Shown here: positions 17,758-27,928 of the stretch, piece by piece
How the letters are laid out: each line of letters begins with the position of its first letter
Numbering within the stretch: the stretch's first letter is position 1
Assembly: GCF_016428645.1 (NCBI RefSeq)
Contig: NZ_JAELXW010000015.1
Span: forward strand, 62,001-126,000
Length of the DNA: 64,000 nucleotides
Origin: Glycomyces salinus
Lineage (GTDB): Bacteria > Actinomycetota > Actinomycetes > Mycobacteriales > Micromonosporaceae
Reading direction: 5' to 3'
Notes under the pieces: generated by a model
Seen by the model: only the letters and a program-made list of their open reading frames with translations
The model's database searches: none
What the model was told of the DNA's origin: nothing
Translations under genes and position numbers: made by a program

Positions 17758-18531
17758 TCAGACCTGGGCGGTCGGCATGATGGTGTACTCGGGGATGTTG
17801 ACCCTGGCCGGCTGGGCGGCCAGGAAGGCGACCACCTCGGCCACATCGGCCGACGACAGCGTCTCGTAGGCGGCGATCTGGTCCTCGATCCACTGGGACG
17901 CGCCCGGGTCGGTCACGTGGTCTTTCAGTTCGGTCCGGACGATCCCCGGCTCGACCGCCGAGACGCGCACGCCCTGCGGGCCCAGCTCCGAGCGGAGGTT
18001 GCGCGTCGCATGGGTCACGTACGCCTTGGTGCCGCAGTAGACCGCGAAGTTCGGGAACACGCCCTTGGCCGCGACCGACGAGACGTTGACCAGGTCGGCC
18101 ACGCCCCGCTCGGCAGCCGAGGCGACCAGCTGCGGCGTGAACGCGCCGATCGCGCTCATCAGTCCGGTGATGTTCAGGTCGATCTGGCGCTGCCACTGGT
18201 CGGTGCGGCGCTCGGTCACCGGTGCCGGGAGCATCACTCCGGCGTTGTTGAACAGCAGGTCGGCGCCTCCCAGCTCGGCCGCCACCCGGTCGGCGGCGGC
18301 CCCGACCGCCGCGTTGTCGGTGACGTCGGCGGCGATCGCCAGCGCGGTCCCGCCGTCCTTTTCGATGCGCTCGACCAGCGCGTCGAGCCGTTCGGCGCGG
18401 CGGGCTACCAGCGCGACCCTCGCGCCTCGCGCGGCCAGCAGCTCGGCGGTGGCCTCGCCGATCCCCGACGAGGCGCCGGTCACGACGGCCACGCGGCCTT
18501 CCAAGGGCGCGTTCGAGTTCGAAGTAGACAT
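17758..18531 (-). CDS. Short-chain dehydrogenase/reductase
   Basis: A 257-residue classical SDR. The NAD(P)-binding TGASSGIG motif is at residues 18-25, NNAG follows near 95, the catalytic Ser is in VNVSSVAAKG, and the Tyr-Lys pair is in YCGTKAY. VEPGIVRTEL follows, as in the family. Arg in RRAERLD after the second strand favours NADP over NAD. The substrate is unknown. It is divergent from an XRE/MmyB-type regulator; this pairing recurs in actinobacteria, and the regulator is likely to control the SDR. A strong hairpin closes the gene. Confidence 0.93.
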   Translation of the reverse strand: MSTSNSNAPLEGRVAVVTGASSGIGEATAELLAARGARVALVARRAERLDALVERIEKDGGTALAIAADVTDNAAVGAAADRVAAELGGADLLFNNAGVMLPAPVTERRTDQWQRQIDLNITGLMSAIGAFTPQLVASAAERGVADLVNVSSVAAKGVFPNFAVYCGTKAYVTHATRNLRSELGPQGVRVSAVEPGIVRTELKDHVTDPGASQWIEDQIAAYETLSSADVAEVVAFLAAQPARVNIPEYTIMPTAQV

Positions 18532-18552
18532 GGATATTCCTCTCGGGAACGT

Positions 18553-18585
18553 GATTCCGGTTGCGGCGCTTCAGCGCCTGGAATC
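18553..18585. promoter_or_regulatory. Nested inverted repeat between SDR and XRE genes
   Basis: The outer arms GATTCC/GGAATC enclose the inner palindrome GGCGCT-TC-AGCGCC. It sits about 20 bases upstream of the SDR start, a likely operator for the divergent regulator. Confidence 0.45.
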
Positions 18586-18700
18586 GAGTAGAGCACCGCG
18601 GAAGGGGTGGATCCGTCGCTAATTCGGCCCTGCCCTTCATGGGACCGCCAGGGCCACCCAAGACTCGCCGATCCCGGTCCGGCTCGGTCACAATCGAAGG

Positions 18701-19540
18701 ATGGACCGAGGCTCCGAACTCTCCGACTTCTTGCGCGCCTGCCGCGCCCGCCTCACCCCGGACAGGGCCGGGATCGCCGATTCCGGCCGCATCCGCCGCG
18801 TCCCGGGCCTGCGCCGCGACGAGGTCGCGCACCTGGCGAACGTCAGCGTCGACTACTACACGCGGCTGGAGCAGGGACGGGCCGCCAATCCGTCCCCGGA
18901 GGTCATCGCCGCCCTGGCGGACGCGCTCCAGCTCGACGGCTCCGAGCGCGCCCACCTGAGCGACCTGTGCGGCCCGAGCCGGCGCGCCTCCGGGACCGCC
19001 CAACGGGTCCGGCCCGGCCTGCTGCTGACGCTCCGGAGCCTGGAGGACGTGCCCGCCTTCATCCTCGGCCGGCGAACCGACGTACTGGCCACCAACCGCC
19101 TGGCCCGCGAGATCATCGCCGACTTCGACTCCATGCCCGCCGTCGAGCGCAACATGGCCCGGTACACGCTGCTCGACCCCCGGGCGCGCGAACGCCTCGT
19201 CGACTGGGATCAGGCCGCGGCCGACACGGTCGCGGTGCTGCGCTTCGACGCCGGGCGGCACCCCGGCGACCGCCGCCTGGCCGACCTGATCGGCGAGATG
19301 ACCGTCAGGTGCCCGGAGTTCACCGGCTGGTGGAACGACCACCGCGTCCTGCGCCGCACCCACGGCATCAAGCGGTACCGGCACCCGGTCGTCGGCGACC
19401 TCGAGTTCTCCTACGAGTCCTTCGAGCCCCCCGGCGACCCCGACCAGTGCCTGTGCGTCTACAACGTCGAACCCGGATCCCCGAGCGCCGAGGCGTTGGG
19501 CCTGCTCGCGAGCTGGACCGCCGAGCGACAATTGGACTGA
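18701..19540 (+). CDS. XRE-family regulator with MmyB-like ligand-binding domain
   Basis: A 279-residue regulator. The N-terminal HTH spans LRRDEVAHLANVSVDYYTRL and EQGRAANPSPEVIAALADAL. The C-terminal MmyB-like PAS-type domain contains FILGRRTDVLATNRLAREII, NMARYTLLDPRARERLVDWD, and ends around DQCLCVYNVEPGSPSAEAL. MmyB-like domains are thought to bind small hydrophobic ligands. In actinobacteria these proteins are typically divergent from an SDR, as here. CACAAT ends six bases before the ATG with a weak GAAGG, so it may be leaderless or nearly so. Confidence 0.92.
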   Translation: MDRGSELSDFLRACRARLTPDRAGIADSGRIRRVPGLRRDEVAHLANVSVDYYTRLEQGRAANPSPEVIAALADALQLDGSERAHLSDLCGPSRRASGTAQRVRPGLLLTLRSLEDVPAFILGRRTDVLATNRLAREIIADFDSMPAVERNMARYTLLDPRARERLVDWDQAAADTVAVLRFDAGRHPGDRRLADLIGEMTVRCPEFTGWWNDHRVLRRTHGIKRYRHPVVGDLEFSYESFEPPGDPDQCLCVYNVEPGSPSAEALGLLASWTAERQLD

Positions 19541-19568
19541 CACCAGCCGTCCGACGAGGGGGCCGACC

Positions 19569-20372
19569 ATGATCGACCCGGTGAGCGCCGGAGCCGGCGT
19601 ACACCCCTATATGGTCCGCCAGGCCGATGCGCTGCGGCGGTACCGCGGGCCCGCGCTCCGCGCCGAGGAGGACGCGGTCCACCGGATGCGGGTGGCGACC
19701 CGGCGACTGCGGTCGCTGCTGTCGACCTTCGGACCCCTCTACGCCGACACCCCGCTCTCCCGCAAGCGCCTGCGCTGGCTCACCGCCGAACTCGGCGAGG
19801 TCAGGGACCTGGAGGTGCTGCGGATGCGCTTCGCGGCCGAACTCGGCCGGGACCGCCCGGACTGGTTCGGGGCGCTCGAGTCGGCCGAGCGGGGCGCCTA
19901 CCGGAGCCTGGCGCGGTCCTTCGGGCGGCCGCGGTTCGCCCGCCTCATGGCCGAGGCCGACGCGATGGCCGCGGAGCCGCGCTTCTCGCTCGAGGCCGTC
20001 GAACCGGCCGCCGAGGTCCTCGGCCCGGTCTTGGCGAGCGCCGAGTCCGACCTCGAAGCCTCCTTCGGCGCCATCGCATCGGCCCGCGACCCCGACGCGG
20101 CCCGGCACCGGGCCCGCAAGACCGCCAAGCGCGTCCGCTACACCGCCGAGGCCGCCGCCCCCGCGCTCGGAGACCGCGCCGAGGCGCTCGCCGCGGAGGC
20201 CAAGCGGCTCCAGACCCTGTCCGGCCGCTGCCAGGACGGGGTCGTGGCCGTCGCCTACCTGGAGGCGCACACCGACCCCGGTGAGGAGCACCGCGAGCGG
20301 GTCCTGGTCGAGGAGCGCCGCCGACGGCAGCGGGATCTCGCCGCCCTCGAAGCGGCGCGCGCCGCGCGCTGA
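19569..20372 (+). CDS. CHAD domain-containing protein
   Basis: A 267-residue helical protein that is almost entirely one CHAD domain. Conserved basic and histidine residues occur in [19 protein letters not shown] (residues 39-57), [13 protein letters not shown], and the second half [18 protein letters not shown] and [18 protein letters not shown] domains bind inorganic polyphosphate and are often fused or adjacent to CYTH triphosphatases, but none is fused here. The gene starts 28 bases after the XRE gene and could be cotranscribed with it. A strong two-way hairpin follows. Confidence 0.92.
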   Translation: MIDPVSAGAGVHPYMVRQADALRRYRGPALRAEEDAVHRMRVATRRLRSLLSTFGPLYADTPLSRKRLRWLTAELGEVRDLEVLRMRFAAELGRDRPDWFGALESAERGAYRSLARSFGRPRFARLMAEADAMAAEPRFSLEAVEPAAEVLGPVLASAESDLEASFGAIASARDPDAARHRARKTAKRVRYTAEAAAPALGDRAEALAAEAKRLQTLSGRCQDGVVAVAYLEAHTDPGEEHRERVLVEERRRRQRDLAALEAARAAR

Positions 20373-20387
20373 CCCCGCCGGTACGGC

Positions 20388-20419
20388 GAAGGCCCCGCGG
20401 CGGACGCCGCGGGGCCTTC
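20388..20419. terminator. Bidirectional terminator between CHAD and ndgR genes
   Basis: GAAGGCCCCGCGGCG pairs perfectly with CGCCGCGGGGCCTTC with a very tight loop. It lies between two convergent stop codons. Confidence 0.85.
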
Positions 20420-20431
20420 GAGCCGGTTCGA

Positions 20432-21133
20432 CTAGAGCCCGGAGAGCTTCTGGCCGGCGCGGATCACGGCCATGCCGAGCCGGTCGCCCGGCCGCCGTCC
20501 GAGGCGTTCGAGCGGTCCGGAGACCGAGATGGCAGCCACGACGCGGCCGGTCTTGTCGCGCACGGGGGCCGAGACCGAGACGACACCGGCCTCGCGCTCG
20601 GCCACCGATTGGGCGAATCCGCGGCGGCGCACCTCGGCGAGGGTCTTGGAGGAGAAGCGGCACTTGGGCAGCAGCGGCAGGATGCCCTCGGGCGGTTCCC
20701 AGGCCAGGAGCACCTGGGCGCCCGATCCGGCCGTCATCGGCAGGACGGCCCCGACCGGCACGGTGTCGCGCAGGCCGGAGGCGCGCTCGGCGGCCGAGAC
20801 GCAGATGCGCTCGTCGGCGCGGCGCCGGTAGAGCTGCGTGGACTCCCCGGTCTGGTCCCGCAGCAGGTTGAGCACCGGTTCGGCGGCGCTGAGCAGGACG
20901 TCGGCGGTGGATCCGGCCAGCTCGCCGAGCTTGGGGCCGGGCCTCCAGCGCCCCTCGTGGTCGCGCTGGAGCATCTCATGGGCTTCGAGGGCTTGGGCGA
21001 GGCGGTGGGCGGTCGCGCGGGGCAGACCGGTCTCGTGCACGAGCTCAGCCAGGCTGGCGCCGTTGGTGCACGCAGTGAGGATGAGCACCGCCTTGTCGAG
21101 GACGCCCACTCCGCTGATAGTATTCGTTCTCAC
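20432..21133 (-). CDS. ndgR: NdgR-type IclR-family regulator
   Basis: A 233-residue IclR protein. The N-terminal winged helix is [20 protein letters not shown] with [16 protein letters not shown]. The effector domain contains [30 protein letters not shown] and VASVSAPVR-type blocks that match Streptomyces NdgR closely. NdgR controls leuCD and other amino acid genes, and its place divergent from leuC supports that job here. The start is the GTG at 21133. GGGAGG lies 13 bases upstream, too far for normal use, but is well placed for a five-codon mini-ORF ending in TGA that overlaps this GTG. The open frame runs further upstream but across the leuC promoter region. Confidence 0.9.
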   Translation of the reverse strand: MRTNTISGVGVLDKAVLILTACTNGASLAELVHETGLPRATAHRLAQALEAHEMLQRDHEGRWRPGPKLGELAGSTADVLLSAAEPVLNLLRDQTGESTQLYRRRADERICVSAAERASGLRDTVPVGAVLPMTAGSGAQVLLAWEPPEGILPLLPKCRFSSKTLAEVRRRGFAQSVAEREAGVVSVSAPVRDKTGRVVAAISVSGPLERLGRRPGDRLGMAVIRAGQKLSGL

Positions 21134-21185
21134 GAGCTGAACATTACCTCCCAATATACGAGAAGTCCAACGACTGGGATTGAAG

Positions 21186-22613
21186 ATGTCACGTACACCA
21201 CAAACGGCAGAGGGGACGCGGCCGCGCACGCTGGCCGAGAAGGTATGGGACGACCACGTCGTCCGCACCGGCGGCGACCAGCCCGACCTTCTCTACATCG
21301 ACCTGCATCTGCTGCACGAGGTCACCAGCCCGCAGGCGTTCGACGGCCTCCGCCAGGCCGGCCGCAAGGTCCGACGCACCGATCTGACCATCGCGACCGA
21401 GGACCACAACACCCCCACCGACAACCTGTTCACCATCGCCGACCCGACCAGCCGCAAGCAGATCGAGACCCTGCGCGCGAACTGCGAAGAATTCGGGGTG
21501 CGCATCCACTCCCTCGGCGACGCCGAGCAGGGCGTCGTCCACGTCGTGGGACCGCAGCTGGGACTGACCCAGCCGGGCATGACCGTCGTCTGCGGCGACT
21601 CGCACACCTCCACCCACGGCGCCTTCGGCTCCATCGCCTTCGGCATCGGCACCAGCGAGGTCGAGCACGTCCTGGCCACCCAGACGCTCCCGCAGGCCAA
21701 GCCCAAGACCATGGCCGTCACCGTCAACGGCTCCCTGCCCGAGGGCGTCTCGGCCAAGGACCTGATCCTCAAGATCATCTCCATCACCGGCACCGGCGGC
21801 GGCAAGGGCCACATCGTCGAATACCGGGGCCAGGCCATCGAAGAGCTCTCCATGGAGGGCCGCATGACCGTGTGCAACATGTCGATCGAATGGGGCGCCA
21901 AGGCCGGCATGATCGCCCCCGACGAGAAGACCTTCGCCTACGTCCAGGGCCGCCCCCACGCCCCCCAGGGCGAGGACTGGGACGCCGCGGTCGAGTACTG
22001 GAAGGGCCTGGGCACCGACGCCGGAGCCGAGTTCGACCGCGAGATCGTCATCGACGCCGCCGAACTCAGCCCCTTCGTCACCTGGGGCACCAACCCCGGC
22101 CAGGGCGTCGAGCTGTCCGGCGCGGTCCCCGACCCGGTCTCCCTCGACGACCCGGCCGAGCGCTCGGCGGCCGAGAACGCCCTGAAGTACATGGGCCTGG
22201 AGGCCGGAACCCCGATGCGCCAGGTCGACGTCGACGTCGTCTTCCTCGGCTCCTGCACCAACGGCCGCATCGAGGACCTGCGCACCGCCGCCGAGGTCAT
22301 CAAGGGCCGCAAAGTCGCCGACGGCGTCGACATGATGGTCGTCCCCGGCTCGGCCCGGGTCCGCGAGCAGGCGATCCAAGAGGGCCTCGACCAGGTCTTC
22401 ATCGAGGCCGGCGCCGACTGGCGCTTCGCGGGCTGCTCGATGTGCCTGGGCATGAACCCCGACCAGCTCACCCCCGGCCAGCGCGCCGCCTCGACCTCGA
22501 ACCGCAACTTCGAGGGCCGCCAGGGCAAGGGCGGGCGCACCCACCTGGTGAGCCCGGCCGTCGCCGCCGCAACCGCCGTCGCCGGACACCTGGCCGGCCC
22601 GGCCGACCTGTGA
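21186..22613 (+). CDS. leuC: 3-isopropylmalate dehydratase large subunit
   Basis: A 475-residue aconitase-family subunit that with LeuD isomerises 2-isopropylmalate to 3-isopropylmalate in leucine synthesis. The [4Fe-4S] cluster cysteines are in [13 protein letters not shown] and [12 protein letters not shown]. Other family blocks are [33 protein letters not shown] and [20 protein letters not shown] use the ATG at 21186; a TTG six bases earlier is also in frame. LeuD follows within 15 bases. The 50-bp gap to the divergent ndgR gene should hold the NdgR-controlled promoter. Confidence 0.96.
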   Translation: MSRTPQTAEGTRPRTLAEKVWDDHVVRTGGDQPDLLYIDLHLLHEVTSPQAFDGLRQAGRKVRRTDLTIATEDHNTPTDNLFTIADPTSRKQIETLRANCEEFGVRIHSLGDAEQGVVHVVGPQLGLTQPGMTVVCGDSHTSTHGAFGSIAFGIGTSEVEHVLATQTLPQAKPKTMAVTVNGSLPEGVSAKDLILKIISITGTGGGKGHIVEYRGQAIEELSMEGRMTVCNMSIEWGAKAGMIAPDEKTFAYVQGRPHAPQGEDWDAAVEYWKGLGTDAGAEFDREIVIDAAELSPFVTWGTNPGQGVELSGAVPDPVSLDDPAERSAAENALKYMGLEAGTPMRQVDVDVVFLGSCTNGRIEDLRTAAEVIKGRKVADGVDMMVVPGSARVREQAIQEGLDQVFIEAGADWRFAGCSMCLGMNPDQLTPGQRAASTSNRNFEGRQGKGGRTHLVSPAVAAATAVAGHLAGPADL

Positions 22614-22627
22614 GAGAGGACAGCGTG

Positions 22628-23221
22628 ATGGAGAAGATCACGACGCACACCGGCACCGCGCTCCCGATGCGGCGCTCCAACGTCGACACCGACCAGATCA
22701 TCCCGGCCGTCTACCTCAAACGGGTCACCAAGACCGGCTTCGAGGACGCCCTGTTCGCCGAGTGGCGCGACGACCCGAAGTTCGTGCTGAACCAGGACGA
22801 CTTCCGGCAGGCCACGGTCCTGATCGCCGGAACCGAGTTCGGCACCGGCTCCTCGCGCGAGCACGCGGTCTGGGCGCTCAAGGACTACGGTTTCAAGGCC
22901 GTCATCGCCCCCCGGTACGGTGACATCTTCCGCGGCAACTCCCTCAAGAACGGTCTGTTGACTGTGGAACTGCCGACCGAGGCGGTCGAGTGGCTGTGGG
23001 GGGCCGTCGAGGCCGACCCGACCCTGGAAATCACCGTCGACCTGGTCGAACGCGAGGTCCGGGCACAGGGCCGCACCTGGGAATTCGAGTTCGACGACTT
23101 CGCCCGCTGGCGCCTGATGGAGGGCCTCGACGACGTGTCGCTGACCCTCCGCGACGAGGACCGGATCGCGGCCTTCGAGTCGGACCGGGACGCTTGGCGG
23201 CCTAGGACTCTCCCGGTGTAG
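22628..23221 (+). CDS. leuD: 3-isopropylmalate dehydratase small subunit
   Basis: A 197-residue swivel-domain subunit that completes the LeuCD dehydratase. Typical blocks are [38 protein letters not shown] and [24 protein letters not shown] lies upstream. The adjacent GTG (22625) and ATG (22628) are both possible starts, and I use the ATG for spacing. The C-terminal region, [19 protein letters not shown], is typical of the bacterial family. A large perfect hairpin follows within 30 bases. Confidence 0.96.
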   Translation: MEKITTHTGTALPMRRSNVDTDQIIPAVYLKRVTKTGFEDALFAEWRDDPKFVLNQDDFRQATVLIAGTEFGTGSSREHAVWALKDYGFKAVIAPRYGDIFRGNSLKNGLLTVELPTEAVEWLWGAVEADPTLEITVDLVEREVRAQGRTWEFEFDDFARWRLMEGLDDVSLTLRDEDRIAAFESDRDAWRPRTLPV

Positions 23222-23249
23222 AGCGCGACACGCCGGACAATCGAATTCG

Positions 23250-23295
23250 ACACGCCTGGAGCCGGTGGCCGAGCCGCCGGCTCCAGGCGTGTTTC
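23250..23295 (+). terminator. Terminator of the leuCD operon
   Basis: A 16-base perfect stem (arms at 23250-23265 and 23277-23292) with an 11-base loop is followed by TTT. It is the strongest terminator in this part of the window. Confidence 0.88.
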
Positions 23296-23341
23296 CGCCC
23301 GTCCCAACGGGGTTGTGAGCGTCGATTTCGGGCGTCCAAAT

Positions 23342-23371
23342 AAAAAAGCCCTGCGACACAAGGGTTTTTTC
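23342..23371. terminator. A/T-flanked hairpin upstream of the HU gene
   Basis: AAAAAAG, CCCT, an eight-base loop, AGGG and TTTTTT form a short GC stem with A-tract and T-tract ends, so it can act as an intrinsic terminator in either direction. It is unusual in this GC-rich DNA and isolates the HU gene from leuCD. Confidence 0.6.
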
Positions 23372-23460
23372 CTCGAAACAGTTGCGTTGGCTTTGGAAAC
23401 GTCATAACGTGCGCTTAACGGCTGGTATAGCTAGACAACCTTATCGGGAGGGAAGGACTC

Positions 23461-24027
23461 GTGAACAAGGCAGAGTTCGTCGATCGGATAGCCGCTCGCA
23501 CTGGAGACCGCGCCGCTGCGAAGGAAGTCGTGGACGTCGCGATCGACGAGATACAGCGCGCGGTGGTGAAAGGGGAGAAGGTCTCCTTCGCCGGATTCGG
23601 TGTCTTCGAGAAGCGTCAGAGGGCCGCGCGCATGGCGCGCAACCCGCGCACTGGAGAGGCCGTCCGCGTCAAGAAGACCGTTATCCCGGCCTTCCGGCCC
23701 GGTACAGGCTTCAAAGAACTGGTCACCGGAAAGCGGAAGATGCCGAGGCTTTCGACCGCGAAGAAGAGTGCCGCCAAGAAAACGGCGGCGAAGAAGAGCA
23801 CCACCAAGAAGAGCACGGCGAAGAAGACCACCAGGGCCGCCTCGACGCGCAGCCGCTCGGTCGCCACCGCGCCCGCCAAGCGCGGCACGGCAAAGAAGGC
23901 CACGCGCAAGGCGGCCGCGAAGAAGACCACGGCGCGCAAGTCGACGGCGGCGAAGAAGAGCACCGCCAAGAAGAGCACGGCGAAGAAGGCACCGGCGCGC
24001 AAGGCGTCCAAGCGCGCGCGCCGCTGA
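23461..24027 (+). CDS. HU-family DNA-binding protein with long basic tail (HupB/HupS type)
   Basis: A 188-residue nucleoid protein. Residues 1-93 are a full HU domain: MNKAEFVDRIAARTG, KVSFAGFGVFEKRQRAAR, and the DNA-intercalating arm ARNPRTGEAVRVKKTVIPAF. Residues 94-188 are a low-complexity tail made almost only of Lys, Ala, Thr, Ser, Arg and Pro in repeats such as AKKSTAKK and AAKKTTARK, resembling eukaryotic histone H1. This two-part form is typical of actinobacterial HupB/HupS, which compacts DNA and is regulated by tail acetylation in mycobacteria. The GTG start follows GGGAGGGAAGG. The tail repeats make the 3' half prone to length variation. Confidence 0.95.
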   Translation: MNKAEFVDRIAARTGDRAAAKEVVDVAIDEIQRAVVKGEKVSFAGFGVFEKRQRAARMARNPRTGEAVRVKKTVIPAFRPGTGFKELVTGKRKMPRLSTAKKSAAKKTAAKKSTTKKSTAKKTTRAASTRSRSVATAPAKRGTAKKATRKAAAKKTTARKSTAAKKSTAKKSTAKKAPARKASKRARR

Positions 24028-24032
24028 AAAGA

Positions 24033-24057
24033 GCCCGGCCGGGATACCAGGCCGGGC
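24033..24057 (+). terminator. Terminator of the HU gene
   Basis: GCCCGGCC and GGCCGGGC pair perfectly across a nine-base loop, five bases after the HU stop. Confidence 0.7.
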
Positions 24058-24099
24058 CCAAGCGGATGGATTTTGCACTCGCACGGGAACAGAGGGCAT

Positions 24100-25467
<1,368 letters not shown>

Positions 25468-25479
25468 GGCTACCTCCTA

Positions 25480-25499
25480 ATTTGCGGTTTGCAGCAAAT
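25480..25499. promoter_or_regulatory. Inverted repeat before the alditol oxidase gene
   Basis: ATTTGC-N8-GCAAAT lies 13 bases upstream of the oxidase start and overlaps the expected promoter, so it may be a repressor site. It is AT-rich relative to the surroundings. Confidence 0.4.
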
Positions 25500-25516
25500 A
25501 CGGTAGCGCGAGGGCC

Positions 25517-26407
25517 TTAGAGCCTCTCCAGCCCGATCAGGCGCTGCCCGGCAAATGAGAGCACCCAGCCCTCGCCGGCGCGCGTGGACACGTCGGCGGC
25601 GGCCAGTTCGTCCTCGTCCGCCAGGATCGCCACGGTGTCGCTGATCACGGCCGCGTCGGCGCACACGATCGCGCAGCCGCCGGCCGCGGCCAGCTCCCGC
25701 AGCCGGGAGCTCGACCGCTCCGGGTTGCGCCCGTGGGCCTCGGCGTCGAAGACCGAGTCGCCGTTCATCGGGCACCGCACGGCCCCCGCGACCGGTTCGA
25801 CGGTCTGCACACTGGCCCTGCCGGTGGCGCTCAGCGCCCGCTCGGGCTGGTACAGGGCCGCCAGGCCGGCCAGCCGCACCGCCTGGTCGCGGCCGCGTTC
25901 GCTCAGGGGCCGGGCCACTTCGGGCCCGTCGAAGCCGGCGTCGACCTCGGCCGGGGCCACCAGCAGGATCGTGGAGGTGACGGCCGGCAGGGCCGAGAAG
26001 GCTCCCAGTGCCTGCTGGTCGCGGGGTCGGTCCAGGAAGTCGCGGGCCTCGTCCAGGGGGATCCAGCGCATCTCGCCGATCTCGTCGTCGGCGGTGAAGG
26101 CGGCCTCGGGCTTCTCGGTCCGCATCGACCAGAAGTCGACGGTCTTGTGCACGTCGCCGGCGGGATTGGGCAGCACGTAGGAGGCCCGGCACAGCCACAT
26201 CTGGGGGATGACCGGCACCCCGGTCTCCTCCTCGACCTCGCGGCACGCCGCGGTCAGCGGGTGCTCGCCGCCGTCGAGCTTGCCCTTGGGCAGCGACCAG
26301 TTCCCGACCTTGGGCCGCCAGACGGCGGCCACCTCGACGATCCCGCCTTCAACTGTGCGCCACAGCACGCCGCCGGCCGCGGCCACCCGCCTCCGTGTCC
26401 CGCTCAC
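25517..26407 (-). CDS. MutT1-like Nudix hydrolase with a degenerate histidine-phosphatase domain
   Basis: A 296-residue two-domain protein. The N-terminal Nudix domain has a complete Nudix box, from the Gly of GKLDGGEHP through REVEEETGV, and WSLPKGKLDGGE is typical of MutT1. In mycobacterial MutT1 this domain removes oxidised nucleotides and a C-terminal phosphoglycerate-mutase-like domain helps. Here that second domain is recognisable (ILLVAPAEVDAGF, RPLSERGRDQAVRLAGLAAL) but the catalytic RH of the usual LVRHA motif is replaced by AP, and the second active-site His is absent in AIVCADAAVISDT. It probably hydrolyses diadenosine polyphosphates or 8-oxo-(d)GTP through the Nudix half only. Confidence 0.9.
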   Translation of the reverse strand: MSGTRRRVAAAGGVLWRTVEGGIVEVAAVWRPKVGNWSLPKGKLDGGEHPLTAACREVEEETGVPVIPQMWLCRASYVLPNPAGDVHKTVDFWSMRTEKPEAAFTADDEIGEMRWIPLDEARDFLDRPRDQQALGAFSALPAVTSTILLVAPAEVDAGFDGPEVARPLSERGRDQAVRLAGLAALYQPERALSATGRASVQTVEPVAGAVRCPMNGDSVFDAEAHGRNPERSSSRLRELAAAGGCAIVCADAAVISDTVAILADEDELAAADVSTRAGEGWVLSFAGQRLIGLERL

Positions 26408-26455
26408 GACTCATACGGTACTTGGGCGTGACCAAAGAAGTGAACCCCAACACCC

Positions 26456-26653
26456 TCAGGGGGTGATGGTGGGGATGCGGACGCGAACCACGCGGCCGTC
26501 CTCGGCGGTGTCGAGTTGGACGCGCTGGCCGGGGCGCAGGAAGCGGAGTCCGGAGGCGCCGAAGGCCGCCGCGTCGAACGGGACGCGGCGGCCGGTGTCC
26601 AGGACGACCTCTCCCGAGGTGTCCTCGTTGAAGCTTTTGACGGTGCCCTGCAA
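26456..26653 (-). CDS. Small cold-shock-like (OB-fold) protein
   Basis: A 65-residue protein starting MQGTVKSFNEDTSGEVVLD and ending VQLDTAEDGRVVRVRIPT. The opening GTVKSFN resembles the first strand of CspA, and the FDAAAF and LRPGQRVQ blocks match a family of short actinobacterial cold-shock-domain relatives. The aromatic RNP motifs of true CspA (such as FVHFS) are missing, so RNA binding is uncertain. The start is TTG at 26653, the only start codon after the upstream stop; AGGAAG lies inside the end of the upstream gene. It is in an operon with the small membrane protein. Confidence 0.7.
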   Translation of the reverse strand: MQGTVKSFNEDTSGEVVLDTGRRVPFDAAAFGASGLRFLRPGQRVQLDTAEDGRVVRVRIPTITP

Positions 26654-26661
26654 GAGGGTTC

Positions 26662-26877
26662 TTACTTCCTGAGCTGGCGGCGATCGGAGCCGCTGATGGC
26701 GTTCTTGGCCTTCCAGCCCAGGAAGACCAGCCCGCCGACGACGCCGACGACCAGGGCGATCTTGATCAGCGCCCCGATGCCGGCGAAGATCCAGCCGATG
26801 ACGGTGGCCGCCAGCCAGACCGCGACGATCGCGCCGCCGAACAGGGCCGCGAGCCATCCGAAGAGACGCCAGTTCAT
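26662..26877 (-). CDS. Small two-span membrane protein
   Basis: A 71-residue protein with two adjacent hydrophobic segments, LFGWLAALFGGAIVAVWLAATVIGWI (about residues 5-30) and IKIALVVGVVGGLVFLGWKAK, and a basic C terminus (SDRRQLRK). It looks like the DUF5326 type found in Streptomyces; the function is unknown. GGAG precedes the ATG at 26877 by nine bases; a GTG two codons upstream is an alternative. The next gene starts eight bases after its stop, so both are probably cotranscribed from a promoter in the palindromic region at 26935-26963. Confidence 0.7.
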   Translation of the reverse strand: MNWRLFGWLAALFGGAIVAVWLAATVIGWIFAGIGALIKIALVVGVVGGLVFLGWKAKNAISGSDRRQLRK

Positions 26878-26934
26878 GTTCACTCACTCCGAGTCGAGTC
26901 GATAGTTGGGTGCCGTCAAGTCGACGGGGTAGAT

Positions 26935-26963
26935 GTCATTATGACTCTATGATGACATCATAG
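26935..26963. promoter_or_regulatory. Adjacent AT-rich palindromes upstream of the small membrane protein
   Basis: GTCAT-T-ATGAC (26935-26945) is followed after one base by the perfect 17-bp palindrome CTATGATG-A-CATCATAG (26947-26963). GATGTCAT and ATGACATC also pair across both. They lie about 60-85 bases upstream of the reverse-strand start and are the most AT-rich bases nearby. Confidence 0.55.
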
Positions 26964-27157
26964 CTTGGCGGGCGCAAGCCGTCGGTACCCTCAGCTACCG
27001 GATTCGTTCCGTCGCGTACCTGGCGGTTCACGCCTCGTATCGGCCGGATCGAGGCGAGGGATGTTTCACCCACAGCCGCGTTCCCGTCTCCCGTCCCCCA
27101 CGGGACGGGCTATAGAGTGCTCTCCACAGAACCATCCCACACAGAAGGAGCAACCGG

Positions 27158-27928
27158 GTGACCGAGGAGACGGTCGGCGCCAAGTACGCCTTCCGCCGAG
27201 CGGGAGGCGACCGGCTCGGCTGGGTCCACATCCCCGGCGGCGTCTTCAAGGGCGGCATGGCGCTGCTGACCAAGCGCGACTGGCGGGGGATGGAGCACAT
27301 CCCGCTCACCGGCCCGGTCATCTTCGTCTGGAACCACTACTCCGACATCGACCCGCTCCCGGTCTGCCACTTCGTCTACAACTCCGGGCGCCACCCCAGG
27401 TTCCTGCTCAAGAACACCCTCGTCGAGATCCCCGTCCTCGGACCGATCCTCAAGGCCACCGGCCAGATCCCGGTCTACCGCGGCCGCCGCGACGCCGGAG
27501 ACTCCCTGCGGGAGGCCGTCAAGGTCCTCCAGAACGGCGGCTCGGTCCTCATCGCCCCCGAAGGCAGCGTCACCAAGGAACCCGACCGCTGGCCCATGCG
27601 AGGCAAGACCGGCGTCGCGCGACTGGCCATGGAGACCGGCGCCCCCGTGGTCCCGATCGTCCAGTGGGGCGCCCTGGCCATCCACGACCGCCACCGCAGC
27701 CCCAAGCTCAAACTCGGCAGGCGCAAACCGGTCACCGTCAAGGCCCTCCCGCCGATCGACCTGTCGCGGTGGAAGGACACCGAGATCGACCGCGAGAGCC
27801 TCACCGCCGTGACCGACCACATCATGGACACCCTGCGCCTCGGCGTCGCCGAGCTCCGCGGCCAGACCCCTCCGCCCCTGTTCGACCTCCGCAAGAGCCG
27901 AAGCGAAGAAAGCGAGTCGAACGAGTGA
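27158..27928 (+). CDS. 1-acyl-sn-glycerol-3-phosphate acyltransferase (PlsC family)
   Basis: A 256-residue acyltransferase that esterifies the sn-2 position of lysophosphatidic acid in phospholipid synthesis. Motif I is [13 protein letters not shown] (HX4D), motif III is [10 protein letters not shown] (the FPEGTR equivalent) and motif IV is [11 protein letters not shown]. The N-terminal helix [14 protein letters not shown] probably contacts the membrane. AAGGAG lies eight bases before the GTG start, and TATAGA at 27111-27116 may be its -10 box. Its stop overlaps the GTG start of gpsA, placing two steps of phosphatidic acid synthesis in one operon. Confidence 0.9.
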   Translation: MTEETVGAKYAFRRAGGDRLGWVHIPGGVFKGGMALLTKRDWRGMEHIPLTGPVIFVWNHYSDIDPLPVCHFVYNSGRHPRFLLKNTLVEIPVLGPILKATGQIPVYRGRRDAGDSLREAVKVLQNGGSVLIAPEGSVTKEPDRWPMRGKTGVARLAMETGAPVVPIVQWGALAIHDRHRSPKLKLGRRKPVTVKALPPIDLSRWKDTEIDRESLTAVTDHIMDTLRLGVAELRGQTPPPLFDLRKSRSEESESNE

